Shown here: positions 25,791-35,752 of the stretch, in pieces
Numbering within the stretch: the first letter of the stretch is position 1
Layout: every line of letters begins with the position of its first letter
From: Flavobacterium sp. UBA7680
Lineage (GTDB): Bacteria; Bacteroidota; Bacteroidia; Flavobacteriales; Flavobacteriaceae
Reading direction: 5' to 3'
Assembly (NCBI RefSeq): GCF_002482975.1
Contig: NZ_DLHA01000050.1
Span: forward strand, 129,833-193,832
DNA length: 64,000 nucleotides
Program-made: the position numbers and the translations under genes
The notes under the pieces: generated by a model
What the model was told of the DNA's origin: nothing
Database searches by the model: none
Seen by the model: the letters and a program-made list of their open reading frames with translations, nothing else

Positions 25791-25924
25791 AACACATAGA
25801 AACATAGTTTTTTTTTGTCTACAAAGGCGTTTCACTTATTTAAAATACACATAGCTATGTGTGAAAATCTAGATTTTCTAAAGTCTCTTTTTTTACAAAA
25901 CTAAAATCTATGTTTCTATGTGTT
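25791..25924. repeat. Nested palindromes in a 500-base gap before dnaE
   Basis: Outer arms AACACATAGAAACATAG (25791-25807) and its perfect complement at 25908-25924 enclose the 16-base palindrome ACACATAGCTATGTGT (25847-25862) and AAAATCTAGATTTT. The rest of 25647-26150 shows no gene. Confidence 0.7.
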
Positions 25925-26150
25925 TAAAATTTTAAGAATTGCATTTGACAGTTTTATTTGATGCTTTTGTTAACAACTTTAGTTTCGTTATTTCTGTAAA
26001 AAAAGCGTAAATTTGAACTTCTTCCATTTTTCATTTCGTATTTTGTTATGTTTCATATTGTCAATGTGTTGCAATATGACAGACTTGGAATTTCGACACG
26101 AGCGAAGCGAACTGGCGAAGCAATTTTAAAATTTGACTTTTTACAACTCT

Positions 26151-29100
26151 ATGTATTTAATATTCGATACCGAAACAACCGGATTACCAAAACGCTGGGA
26201 TGCCCCAATTACAGATTCTGATAACTGGCCTCGCTGTATTCAAATCGCGTGGCAGCTTCATGACGAAATGGGACAGCTTATTGAACATCAGGATTATTTG
26301 GTAAAACCAGAAGGATTTAATATTCCGTATGATGCCGAGCGTATTCACGGAATCTCAACTGAATTGGCTGAAGCCGATGGAATCTCGCTGGCCGAAGTTT
26401 TGGAGAAATTCAATATTGCTTTAAGCAAAACCAAATTTATTGTTGGACAGAATTTAGGTTTCGACGTTAATATTATGGGAGCCGAATTCCATAGAATGGG
26501 AGTCGAATCTCAAATGAGTTCGATGCCGGTTCTGGATACTTGTACCGAAGTTACTGCTTCGTTATTACAGCTTCCGGGAGGTCGTGGAGGAAAATTCAAA
26601 CTTCCAACGTTGACCGAATTACACAGCTATCTTTTCGATAAACCTTTTGCGGAAGCGCACAACGCAACTGCCGACGTTGAGGCAACTACGCGTTGTTTCC
26701 TGGAATTAGTTAGAAGAGAAGTTTTTACAAAAGAAGAATTAGACGTTCCGCAGGGTTATTTCAAGGACTTTCAGGAAAGAAATCCACAGGAATTTCCTTT
26801 AATTGGTTTAAAACACATCAACTTAAAAGCAGCTTCTGATAAAATCAGAGAACAGCTTAAAGCTTTACAAGTTGACGATAATCAAACTACCGTTTCAGAA
26901 TCTGATAAAGCAGATTTCAAAGCGGCAAAATTTGCACATTTACACAATCATACGCAGTTTTCGGTTTTGCAATCGACTATTGGAATTGGAAATATTGTTG
27001 CGGCTGCAGCCAAAAACGGAATGCCGGCCGTTGCTATGACCGATACCGGAAACATGATGGGAGCTTTTCACTTTGTGAGCGCCGTGATGAACCACAACAA
27101 AGCAGCATCTGGAAAAAATAAAGCTTTAGTTGAAGCCGGAGAAGAACCAACCGAAACGGAAGTAAAACCAATTGTAGGCTGTGAATTTAATATCTGTGAA
27201 AACCATTTAGACAAAAGCAAAAAAGACAACGGTTATCAGGTTGTTTTAATGGCTAAAAATAAAGCGGGATATCATAATTTGGCAAAAATGGCTTCGATTG
27301 CTTATACCGAAGGATTTTATTATGTGCCGAGGATTGACAAAAATATAGTCGAAAAATACAAAGAAGATATCATGGTTTTGTCTGGGAATTTATACGGAGA
27401 AATTCCGAGTAAAATCCTGAACATTGGTGAAAACCAAGCCGAAGATGCGTTAATTTGGTGGAAAGAACAATTTGGTGAAGATTTCTATTTAGAAGTTATG
27501 CGCCACAATCAGGAAGATGAAAATCGTGTAAACAAAACCCTGATTGAATTTTCACAAAAACACAATGTCAAATTAATTGCGACCAATAATACCTATTATT
27601 TAAATAAAGAAGATGCCAATGCGCACGATATTTTACTTTGTGTAAAAGATGGTGAAAAGCAGGCAACACCTATTGGACGTGGACGTGGTTATCGCTACGG
27701 ACTTCCAAATCAGGAATATTATTTCAAGTCAGAAGAAGAGATGAAAAAACTCTTTTCTGATCTGCCAGAAGCAATTATAAACATTCAGGAAGTTATTGAT
27801 AAGGTCGAAGGATATTCGCTTTACCGAGATGTATTGCTTCCGAAATTTGATATTCCCGAAGAATTTTTTGTTGCAGAAGATGAAGCTGACGGAGGTGTTC
27901 GAGGTGAAAATAAATACTTGCGACACCTTACAATGGTTGGTGCAGCAAAACGATATGGAGAAATTACAGAATCTATTCAGGAACGTCTGGATTTTGAATT
28001 ATTGACGATCTCGAATTCAGGATATCCGGGTTACTTTTTGATTGTACAGGATTTCATTGCCGAGGCCAGAAAAATGGATGTATCGGTAGGTCCCGGCCGT
28101 GGATCTGCAGCGGGTTCAGCCGTTGCGTATTGTCTCGGAATTACCAATATTGACCCCATTAAATACGACTTACTTTTTGAGCGTTTCCTAAATCCTGACC
28201 GTGTATCGATGCCCGATATTGATATCGACTTTGATGATGAGGGTCGTGGTCGTGTAATGGATTATGTAATCAATAAATACGGTCAAAAACAGGTTGCACA
28301 GATTATCACATATGGTAAAATGGCAACCAAATCAGCGATTCGTGATACGGCTCGTGTACTGGATTTACCATTATTTGAAGCCGATAGAATTGCAAAACTG
28401 ATTCCGGGAATGATGCCGTCAAAATGGAATTTGGCGCGTTTTATTTCTGAGAGTGAAGAGGAAGTCAAAAAAGCACTTCGTTCTGACGAATTTGATAATG
28501 TAAAAGAATTAATCGCCATTGCCAATGAAGGTGATTTGGCAGGAGAAACGATTCAGCAGGCAAAAATCCTTGAAGGATCAATGCGTAATACGGGAATTCA
28601 CGCCTGTGGAGTTATTATTACACCATCTGATATTACGAATTACGTTCCGGTAACAACAGCAAAAGATTCTGATTTATATGTAACGCAGTTTGATAACTCG
28701 GTTGCAGAAAGTGCCGGATTGCTGAAAATGGACTTCTTGGGTTTGAAGACCCTTACGCTGATAAAAGATACCGTAAAACTGGTAAAATACAGAACAAATA
28801 TTGATCTGGATCCCGATACATTTCCTATCGACGATGAAGAAACGTATGCGCTTTTCCAAAGAGGTGAAACCGTTGGAATCTTCCAATACGAGTCGCCCGG
28901 AATGCAGAAATATATGAAAGACCTGAAGCCAACGGTTTTTGGAGATTTAATTGCCATGAATGCACTTTATCGTCCGGGACCTTTAGAGTATATTCCGTCT
29001 TTCGTTCGAAGGAAAAATGGTGATGAGGAAATTAAATACGATTTAGATGCTTGCGCCGAATATTTATCAGAAACCTACGGAATTACGGTTTATCAAGAGC

Positions 29101-30689
29101 AGGTAATGCTTTTGTCTCAGTCTTTGGCAGGATTTACAAAGGGTGAGGCCGACGTTTTGCGTAAAGCGATGGGTAAAAAACAAAAAGACGTACTGGATAA
29201 AATGAAGCCAAAGTTCGTAGAACAAGCGGCACAAAAAGGTCACGATGCCAAGATTCTGGAGAAAATCTGGAAAGACTGGGAAGCTTTTGCGAGTTACGCC
29301 TTCAACAAATCGCACTCGACTTGTTATGCATGGATTGCGTATCAAACGGCTTATTTAAAAGCGCATTATCCGGCCGAATATATGGCGGCGGTTCTTTCGA
29401 ATAACATGAACGATATCAAACAGGTTTCGTTTTTTATGGAAGAATGTAAACGTATGGGATTACAGGTTTTGGGGCCAGACGTAAACGAATCATATTATAA
29501 ATTTACAGTAAACGATAGTTACGCTGTTCGTTTCGGAATGGGCGCTATTAAAGGTGTTGGTTCCGGAGCTGTTGAAACTATTGTAGAAAACAGAAAAGAC
29601 GGAAGATATAAATCAATTTTTGATTTGGCGAAACGAATTGATTTGCGTGCAGCCAACAAAAAAGCAATTGAAAACTTAGCATTGGCTGGTGGTTTTGATT
29701 CTTTTGAAGGAACAACCAGAGCACAATATTTCCACGATGATGGCGACGGAATTACATTCTATGAAAAAGCGATGCGTTACGGATCGAAATTTCAGGAAAA
29801 TGAAAATTCATCGCAGGTAAGTTTATTTGGAGAAGCGAGCGAAGTGCAAATTGCAGAACCTGTTGTACCGCCATGCGAAGACTGGAGTACAATGGAAAAA
29901 CTGGCGAAAGAAAAAGAGGTTGTAGGGATTTACATTTCCGGACATCCGCTTGATGATTTTAGATTTGAGATGAAATACTTCTGCAACGCCCGATTAGAAG
30001 CCTTGAAAAGCATGAATGAATATGTAGGTAAAAATTTAAACTTTGCCGGAATCATTAATAACGTACAGCATCGTGTAGCCAAAAACGGAAAAGGCTGGGC
30101 TGTATTTAACTTAGAAGGATATGACGAAAGTTTTGAGTTTAAGATTTTTGGTGAAGAATACTTGAAATTCCGCCATTTCCTAATTCAGAATAATTTTGCC
30201 TATTTAAAAATATTGATCAAAGACGGCTGGGTAAATCATGATACAGGTAAAAAATCAGAACCTAGAATGCAGTTTGTTGAGGTACGACAGCTTCAGGATA
30301 TCTTAGAAGCATTTGCCAAAAAACTGATTCTGTTATTAAATATCAAAGATCTTCAGCCTGAGTTTATTCATAAATTAAGTCATTTATTCAATGAAAATAA
30401 AGGCGATAATACCGTGAGTTTTGACATCATGGAAATCGAAAATGTCAAGCGTTTAGTTGAGGTTGAAACTACAAGCGAATTTGAAGACAGTGAAGATGCT
30501 GTTTTTGAAGATGAAAATGATGATAATGAAACGGTTGCCGGAGAAGCTAAAATGCAGGAAGTAAAAGAAGTCGAAGAAGTGAAAGTAGTAACTAAATTAA
30601 CGATGCCAAGCAGAAGGTTAAAAATTAGGATTTCGGCTGAACTTCTTCAGGAATTAGAGAAAATGCAGATAAATTTTAAGCTGAACTAA
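26151..30689 (+). CDS. dnaE: DNA polymerase III alpha subunit with fused N-terminal proofreading exonuclease
   Basis: 1512 residues from the ATG at 26151 (an upstream TTG would add 6). Residues 1-220 are a DnaQ-type 3'-5' exonuclease (MYLIFDTETTGLPK, catalytic D6 and E8; late HNATADVEAT). Then comes a PHP domain (FAHLHNHTQFSVLQSTIGIG). The polymerase core has GPGRGSAAGSAVAYCLGI and catalytic PDIDIDFDDEGRGR near residue 688, followed by HhH and OB-fold parts (YISGHPLDDF). It is the main replicative polymerase. The exonuclease, separate (dnaQ) in E. coli, is on the same chain here, a layout known in Bacteroidota. The C-terminus carries an acidic stretch (EFEDSEDAVFEDENDD). Confidence 0.95.
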   Translation: MYLIFDTETTGLPKRWDAPITDSDNWPRCIQIAWQLHDEMGQLIEHQDYLVKPEGFNIPYDAERIHGISTELAEADGISLAEVLEKFNIALSKTKFIVGQNLGFDVNIMGAEFHRMGVESQMSSMPVLDTCTEVTASLLQLPGGRGGKFKLPTLTELHSYLFDKPFAEAHNATADVEATTRCFLELVRREVFTKEELDVPQGYFKDFQERNPQEFPLIGLKHINLKAASDKIREQLKALQVDDNQTTVSESDKADFKAAKFAHLHNHTQFSVLQSTIGIGNIVAAAAKNGMPAVAMTDTGNMMGAFHFVSAVMNHNKAASGKNKALVEAGEEPTETEVKPIVGCEFNICENHLDKSKKDNGYQVVLMAKNKAGYHNLAKMASIAYTEGFYYVPRIDKNIVEKYKEDIMVLSGNLYGEIPSKILNIGENQAEDALIWWKEQFGEDFYLEVMRHNQEDENRVNKTLIEFSQKHNVKLIATNNTYYLNKEDANAHDILLCVKDGEKQATPIGRGRGYRYGLPNQEYYFKSEEEMKKLFSDLPEAIINIQEVIDKVEGYSLYRDVLLPKFDIPEEFFVAEDEADGGVRGENKYLRHLTMVGAAKRYGEITESIQERLDFELLTISNSGYPGYFLIVQDFIAEARKMDVSVGPGRGSAAGSAVAYCLGITNIDPIKYDLLFERFLNPDRVSMPDIDIDFDDEGRGRVMDYVINKYGQKQVAQIITYGKMATKSAIRDTARVLDLPLFEADRIAKLIPGMMPSKWNLARFISESEEEVKKALRSDEFDNVKELIAIANEGDLAGETIQQAKILEGSMRNTGIHACGVIITPSDITNYVPVTTAKDSDLYVTQFDNSVAESAGLLKMDFLGLKTLTLIKDTVKLVKYRTNIDLDPDTFPIDDEETYALFQRGETVGIFQYESPGMQKYMKDLKPTVFGDLIAMNALYRPGPLEYIPSFVRRKNGDEEIKYDLDACAEYLSETYGITVYQEQVMLLSQSLAGFTKGEADVLRKAMGKKQKDVLDKMKPKFVEQAAQKGHDAKILEKIWKDWEAFASYAFNKSHSTCYAWIAYQTAYLKAHYPAEYMAAVLSNNMNDIKQVSFFMEECKRMGLQVLGPDVNESYYKFTVNDSYAVRFGMGAIKGVGSGAVETIVENRKDGRYKSIFDLAKRIDLRAANKKAIENLALAGGFDSFEGTTRAQYFHDDGDGITFYEKAMRYGSKFQENENSSQVSLFGEASEVQIAEPVVPPCEDWSTMEKLAKEKEVVGIYISGHPLDDFRFEMKYFCNARLEALKSMNEYVGKNLNFAGIINNVQHRVAKNGKGWAVFNLEGYDESFEFKIFGEEYLKFRHFLIQNNFAYLKILIKDGWVNHDTGKKSEPRMQFVEVRQLQDILEAFAKKLILLLNIKDLQPEFIHKLSHLFNENKGDNTVSFDIMEIENVKRLVEVETTSEFEDSEDAVFEDENDDNETVAGEAKMQEVKEVEEVKVVTKLTMPSRRLKIRISAELLQELEKMQINFKLN

Positions 30690-30835
30690 ATTTTAACAGT
30701 TAAAATTTAATTGAATGTAAAATTTTAGTGTTAAAAATATGCATGCATAATACTTTTTTAGTAATATTGCCCGAAATTACAACGATTTCGTTCCAAGTCT
30801 AACAATGCAAATTATAAGAATATGTTAAAAAATTC

Positions 30836-30843
30836 TAAGTTTG
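30836..30843 (+). promoter_or_regulatory. -7 element (TAAGTTTG)
   Basis: TANNTTTG match 23 bases upstream of the beta-barrel gene at 30867; no clear -33 TTG. Confidence 0.4.
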
Positions 30844-30866
30844 TATAAATTAATTAAATCAGAATT

Positions 30867-31799
30867 ATGAAAAAGAACCTATTTTTATTAGGACTATTAG
30901 TTTGCTCTATGGTTACTATGGCGCAGACAGAAAAAACAGACAAACCAGAAAGCTGGTACTTTAAATTGGGTGGGTCATATTTCATCCAAACTGCTGCTGC
31001 TGAATTCCCAACTGTATCTGGGGCATTACCAAATACAGATGTTTATGGACCAGATGGTACGACTTTAATTTCTAGAGAAACTAATCATGGTTCTTTCGGA
31101 CAAGGATTCCGTACAGGTTTAACTGCTGGATATCGTTTTACGCCGCGTTTGGGTGTTGAGTTAGGATTTAACTATTTTAATAGTGCTGATAAAACTATGG
31201 TTGAAACAACTCATAGATTGGTAGCTGCAGGACCTACTTTTGCAACTGGTAAAGCGGTAGGAAAACTTGAAGCTTATGATATTGCTCCTGCAATCGTTTT
31301 ATTTTTAGGAGAAACTCATGGTTTTGAACCTTATACTAAAGTTGGAGTTATTGTTCCTGTTCACGGTACATTAGATATTGAAACTACTAGAACATATACT
31401 AACCCAGCAGGAGTAACAGAAACTTATTCAAAAGATGTAATTAAACCAAACCCAACTGTTGGATTTACTGCAGCATTAGGAACATCTTATAAATTAGGAA
31501 CACATATCTCTCTTTTTGCTGAATTAGAGTACCGTAACTTTACAGTACACGGAAAAACAAAAGAAACAGAAATATATACTGAAAACGGTGTAGATAAATT
31601 AAACACACCTACAGCTTTCCGTCAAGATGCATCATATTCTGCAAGCCATACTAAATATGTAAAACAAATTAATACTAGTTCAAATAGTAAAGTAACTAAT
31701 GCAGCTGGTTTTGACAATACAAGAGCAACTGATGATATCAGTTCTTATGTTGGAATTTCTGGTTTAGGATTTACTTTTGGTCTTAAATACAGCCTATAA
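30867..31799 (+). CDS. Outer membrane beta-barrel protein
   Basis: 310 residues. Signal peptide MKKNLFLLGLLVCSMVTMAQ. Alternating beta strands follow (FRTGLTAGYRFTPRLGVELG, KLEAYDIAPAIVLFLG, SLFAELEYRNFTV). It ends with an aromatic/Leu outer-membrane insertion signal (FTFGLKYSL). It resembles small porin-like or OmpA-barrel proteins; no periplasmic peptidoglycan-binding domain is present. A strong terminator follows, so it is a single-gene unit. Confidence 0.85.
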   Translation: MKKNLFLLGLLVCSMVTMAQTEKTDKPESWYFKLGGSYFIQTAAAEFPTVSGALPNTDVYGPDGTTLISRETNHGSFGQGFRTGLTAGYRFTPRLGVELGFNYFNSADKTMVETTHRLVAAGPTFATGKAVGKLEAYDIAPAIVLFLGETHGFEPYTKVGVIVPVHGTLDIETTRTYTNPAGVTETYSKDVIKPNPTVGFTAALGTSYKLGTHISLFAELEYRNFTVHGKTKETEIYTENGVDKLNTPTAFRQDASYSASHTKYVKQINTSSNSKVTNAAGFDNTRATDDISSYVGISGLGFTFGLKYSL

Positions 31800-31830
31800 T
31801 TTTTTATAGAAGTTTTATAGTTTTTTGAAG

Positions 31831-31859
31831 AAAAGGATATTCGCAAGAATATCCTTTTT
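31831..31859 (+). terminator. Rho-independent terminator
   Basis: A 12-bp perfect stem AAAAGGATATTC / GAATATCCTTTT and T-run, 32 bases after the barrel gene. Confidence 0.85.
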
Positions 31860-31866
31860 GTTTTTT

Positions 31867-31968
31867 GTCATTTCGACTGGAAGGAGAAATCGCACTCGGG
31901 AATCCACAAAGAGAATCGCCAATTTTTGTCGAGTTTCTAGTGCGATTTCTCCTTTCAGTCGAAATGAC
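31867..31968. repeat. Inverted repeat of the GTCATTTCGAC...GGAGAAATC family, copy 1
   Basis: 30-bp arms (31867-31896 and 31939-31968) with one mismatch, around a 42-base loop. The outer arm words GTCATTTCGAC and GAAGGAGAAATC return at 62955-63054. Confidence 0.75.
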
Positions 31969-31979
31969 AAGCTTTATTA

Positions 31980-32108
31980 AATTGCCTCCAGCTTTAGCTG
32001 GAGGTTGATAGAATTGAATTTAAAAAGGCTTTAGCCAAACAAACGTTTTTGGCTAAAGCCTTTGAATATGTTTTAATTTTTATCCTCCAGCTAAAGCTGG
32101 AGGCAATT
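31980..32108. repeat. 129-bp MITE-like element with 25-bp perfect terminal inverted repeats
   Basis: Termini AATTGCCTCCAGCTTTAGCT... (31980-32004) and the exact complement (32084-32108). Each terminus is itself a CCTCCAGCT-AGCTGGAGG hairpin. Between them lies a 14-bp hairpin AAAGGCTTTAGCCA / TGGCTAAAGCCTTT (32024-32037, 32050-32063). No ORF inside. The size and layout suit a non-autonomous mobile element or a three-hairpin terminator between convergent genes. Confidence 0.7.
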
Positions 32109-32112
32109 GAAA

Positions 32113-33105
32113 TTATTTCGAATTCCTAAACTCCTTCAAAACTTCATCAATAACCCAAGTCGTTCTTGCTCCTGAAATTCCTTTTGACGGAGAAGCCCCT
32201 TCTTTACCTAAAAGCTCAGCCATTACAGTTTCTATAAACGGCTGTTGAATATGAAGCGGATTTTCTATCGTAATACTTTCTTTTTCTCCATTTGCATATT
32301 GAATATGAATGGGATCATTTCCGAAAGTCGAAAACGAGATTTTACCTTTATCACCCACAATTTCAGTATTGTCATAACGCTCAAAACTGGCAAAATTCCA
32401 TAAACCAGATCCGTGAATTCCGTTTTCAAATAAAAATGACATCGAAACCGAATCTTCAGCAGGATAAGCTTGTAATTGAGAAGTCGCATGTCCGCGAACA
32501 GATTTTATCGGACCTAAAACAAAATCCAGAAAATCTAAAGTATGACAAGCCAGATCAACAAAAATTCCGCCACCTGAAATATGCGGTAAAACCGTCCACG
32601 GAAGATTGATTTCGTCGTCGTAACGAGCTTCAAATGGATGATATAAAACAGAATTTACATGACGTATGTTTCCTAATTTTCCCTTGTCGATAATCTCTTT
32701 TATTTTTAGAAAGCGAGGTAAACCTCTTCTGTAATAAGCAACAAAAAGCGGAACATTATGTTCTTTGCACACGCTGATCATTTCATTACATTCTTCAAAA
32801 GTCAAAGCCATAGGTTTTTCAACATATACAGGTTTTCCGGCTTTGGCACACAAAAGAGTATATTCTTTATGAGAAGATGGCGGTGTAGCAATATAAACCG
32901 CATCGACTTCAGGATCATTTATTAAATCGATTGCATTCGAATACCATTTCGGGACATTATGACGTTTGGCGTAATCTTCGGCAAGCTTTGCATCTCTTCG
33001 CATCACAGCAACTAAAGCAGAATTCGGAGCCCTCTGAAAAGCCGGCCCGCTTTTTACTTCCGTTACATTCCCGCAGCCTATAATTCCCCATTTTATAATT
33101 TTCAT
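32113..33105 (-). CDS. Gfo/Idh/MocA-family oxidoreductase
   Basis: 330 residues. Rossmann N-terminus KWGIIGCGNVTEVKSGPAFQ, the EKPMA motif (KPVYVEKPMALTFEEC) and the Gfo/Idh C-terminal sheet domain (LPHISGGGIFVDLACHTLDF). It is an NAD(P)-dependent sugar or inositol-type dehydrogenase; the substrate cannot be assigned. It stands alone between repeat-filled gaps. Confidence 0.9.
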   Translation of the reverse strand: MKIIKWGIIGCGNVTEVKSGPAFQRAPNSALVAVMRRDAKLAEDYAKRHNVPKWYSNAIDLINDPEVDAVYIATPPSSHKEYTLLCAKAGKPVYVEKPMALTFEECNEMISVCKEHNVPLFVAYYRRGLPRFLKIKEIIDKGKLGNIRHVNSVLYHPFEARYDDEINLPWTVLPHISGGGIFVDLACHTLDFLDFVLGPIKSVRGHATSQLQAYPAEDSVSMSFLFENGIHGSGLWNFASFERYDNTEIVGDKGKISFSTFGNDPIHIQYANGEKESITIENPLHIQQPFIETVMAELLGKEGASPSKGISGARTTWVIDEVLKEFRNSK

Positions 33106-33145
33106 CGTTTGGTTATTTTAGTTATTCAAATTTAAAAAAAGGTTT

Positions 33146-33361
33146 GCCACGAATTGCACTAATTTTCACTAATTCTTTGTGGTTATAATATTTGCCACAG
33201 ATTAAAATGATTCTCACAGATTATAAAATCCATTTAATCCTTTTAATCTGTGGCAAAAAAAGCACTCTACAAATTCCAATCAATTAAATTCGTGCTAATT
33301 AGTGTAATTCGTGGCAAAAAAATAGCCACAAACTCACAAAAATAATTCGTGAATTCGTGGC
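33146..33361. repeat. GCCACGAATT / GCCACAGATT compound inverted repeat
   Basis: Outer arms GCCACGAATTGCACTAATTT and AATTAGTGTAATTCGTGGC. Inner arms GCCACAGATTAAAATGATT (from 33194) and AATCCTTTTAATCTGTGGC (to 33254). A third hairpin lies at 33325-33361. Related units occur at 40081, 56583, 58570, 60321 and 60558. Confidence 0.75.
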
Positions 33362-33383
33362 TAAAAATTAAGCGTTTAAAGTC

Positions 33384-35492
33384 TTACTTCTTAGGCAAAG
33401 CTTTAAATCCCATATTATAAAGAGTAAAAGCTTGAATGTCTACATTTTCCTGGATTGTAGCCGCAACAGATTTCCCTGCGCCATGACCCGCTTTTACATC
33501 AATTCTAATTAAAACAGGATTTTCTCCCGCTTGTTTGTCTTGCAATTCAGCAGCAAATTTAAAACTGTGCGCCGGAACAACACGATCATCATGATCTCCG
33601 GTTGTAACCATTGTTGCCGGATATTTAGTACCGCTTTTAACGTTTTGAACTGGAGAATAACCTTTTAAGTATTCAAACATTTCTTTGTTATCCTGAGCCG
33701 TTCCGTAATCATACGCCCAACCCGCACCAGCTGTAAAAGTATGGTAACGAAGCATATCCATAACACCAACCGCAGGCAAAGCAACTTTCATTAAATCAGG
33801 ACGCTGTGTCATTGTTGCGCCCACTAATAAACCGCCATTAGATCCTCCGCGAATCGCTAAATAATCAGATGAAGTATATTTTTGAGCAATTAGATATTCT
33901 GCAGCAGCGATAAAATCATCAAACACATTTTGCTTTTGAAGCTTTGTTCCTGCATCGTGCCATTTTTTACCATATTCACCGCCGCCTCTTAAATTGGCAA
34001 CCGCATAAACTCCTCCATTTTCCATCCAAACCGCATTTGAAATACTAAAAGCAGGCGTCAAACTAATATTAAATCCGCCATAACCATAAAGAATCGTTGG
34101 GTTTTTACCGTCTAATTTTGTTCCTTTTTTATACGTAATAATCATAGGAACTTTTGTGCCGTCTTTTGAAGTATAGAAAACTTGTTTAGACTCGTAATCT
34201 TCACTTTTAAAATCAACTTTTGGTTTTTGATACACTTCTGATTTACCAGATTTTGGTTCAAAAGAAAAAATCGTTCCCGGAGTTGTATAGTTTGTAAAGC
34301 TGTAGTATAAAATCTTTTCTTCTTTTTTTGCACCAAATCCTCCGGCAGTTCCAACAGCAGGAAGTTTAATTTCGCGAACTAGTTTTCCGCTGTAATCGTA
34401 TTGTAAAACTAACGAAACAGCATCTTTTGTATAATTAGCAAAGAAATAGCCGCCGCCTGTAGATGGAGATAAAACATTCTCTGTTTCTTTAATAAAATCT
34501 TTCCAGTTTTCTTGTTTCGGATTGCTGAAATCTACCGAAACCACGCGTCCGTTAGGAGCGTTATAATCCGTTTGTATAAACAATTTACTTCCTTCGTTTT
34601 CGATAATATTATTATCACTGTTGAAGTTGTCTACAATAGTAATAATCGGACTGTTTGGCGTTTTTAAATCTTTAATATAAAGTTCATTTCCGTAAGTCGA
34701 ATTAGCAGCTGTAATTACCAAATAATGATTGTCTTCGGTCACATAACCGCCAACATATCTTCTTTTTTGATCTGCACCAAAAATTACTTTATCTTCTTTT
34801 TGAGAAGTTCCTAACTTATGAAAATACAATTTGTGCTGATCTGTTTTTGCAGAAAGCTCGCTTCCTTTTGGTTTATCGTAACTAGAATAATAAAAACCTT
34901 CATTTCCAAGCCATGAAACGCCGCTGAATTTTACATCAACAAGAGTATCTTCCAAAACTTTTTTAGAAACAGCATCTATAATAATCACTTTTCTCCAGTC
35001 ACTTCCTCCTTCAGAAATAGAATAAGCCGCTTTGTTTCCATCTTTAGAAAAATCTAAACCTCCAAGCGAAGTGGTTCCGTCTTTTGAGAAAGTATTCGGA
35101 TCCAGAAAAACTTCTTCTTTTCCATTTTGATCTTTTCTATAAACAACAGATTGATTTTGAAGCCCGTTATTTTTATAATAATAAGTAGATTTTCCTTCTT
35201 TAAACGGAGCACCTATTTTTTCGTAGTTCCAAAGCTTTTCCATTCGTTTTTTAAGTTCCTCACGAAACGGAATTTTATCTAAATATCCATAAGTTACTTC
35301 ATTTTCAGCTTTTACCCAAGCCCCGGTTTCAGCAGATTTATCATCTTCAAGCCAACGATACGGATCGCTTACTTTTGTGTCAAAATATACGTCGACAGTT
35401 TCTCCTTTTTTTGTTTCCGGGTATTGAATCTTATTTTGTCCAAATGAAATTCCTGCAGTTGTAATTGCCATTATAAGAAAGGTTTTTTTCAT
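33384..35492 (-). CDS. Prolyl oligopeptidase family serine peptidase (S9A)
   Basis: 702 residues, typical for S9A. Signal peptide MKKTFLIMAITTAGISFG suggests a periplasmic location. The N-terminal part (PYRWLEDDKSAETGAWVKAE) and seven-bladed propeller are followed by the alpha/beta-hydrolase domain with nucleophile S551 in AIRGGSNGGLLVG, an Asp in TGDHDDRVVPAHSFKFAAEL and His in VKAGHGAGKS. It cleaves after proline in short peptides (family knowledge). Confidence 0.95.
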   Translation of the reverse strand: MKKTFLIMAITTAGISFGQNKIQYPETKKGETVDVYFDTKVSDPYRWLEDDKSAETGAWVKAENEVTYGYLDKIPFREELKKRMEKLWNYEKIGAPFKEGKSTYYYKNNGLQNQSVVYRKDQNGKEEVFLDPNTFSKDGTTSLGGLDFSKDGNKAAYSISEGGSDWRKVIIIDAVSKKVLEDTLVDVKFSGVSWLGNEGFYYSSYDKPKGSELSAKTDQHKLYFHKLGTSQKEDKVIFGADQKRRYVGGYVTEDNHYLVITAANSTYGNELYIKDLKTPNSPIITIVDNFNSDNNIIENEGSKLFIQTDYNAPNGRVVSVDFSNPKQENWKDFIKETENVLSPSTGGGYFFANYTKDAVSLVLQYDYSGKLVREIKLPAVGTAGGFGAKKEEKILYYSFTNYTTPGTIFSFEPKSGKSEVYQKPKVDFKSEDYESKQVFYTSKDGTKVPMIITYKKGTKLDGKNPTILYGYGGFNISLTPAFSISNAVWMENGGVYAVANLRGGGEYGKKWHDAGTKLQKQNVFDDFIAAAEYLIAQKYTSSDYLAIRGGSNGGLLVGATMTQRPDLMKVALPAVGVMDMLRYHTFTAGAGWAYDYGTAQDNKEMFEYLKGYSPVQNVKSGTKYPATMVTTGDHDDRVVPAHSFKFAAELQDKQAGENPVLIRIDVKAGHGAGKSVAATIQENVDIQAFTLYNMGFKALPKK

Positions 35493-35590
35493 AGTTTTTG
35501 ATTAACAGTTGTAACAAAAATAGCACTTTTTGTGAGATATTTTTTAACCGCAAAGACACAAAGTCTTTTCGCAAAGTACGCAATGTTTTT

Positions 35591-35656
35591 AATCTCGCAA
35601 AGACGCAGAGACGCAAAGAATTTTAAAACTTTGCGTCTCTGCGTCTTTGCGAGATT
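35591..35656. repeat. 28-bp perfect hairpin (CGCAAAGACGCAGAGACGC)
   Basis: Perfect arms 35591-35618 and 35629-35656 with a 10-base loop. Flanking words GCAAAGACACAAAG and CTTTGCGGTT extend the same theme over 35550-35745. Upstream of the S9A gene and downstream of the TonB receptor. Confidence 0.8.
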
Positions 35657-35752
35657 TTTCAAATACTATAGGATATTTTCTAATCACAAAGCTTAAATAA
35701 AACCTTGCGAACTTTGCGAAAAACTCCTTGCGCTCTTTGCGGTTAAATAAAA

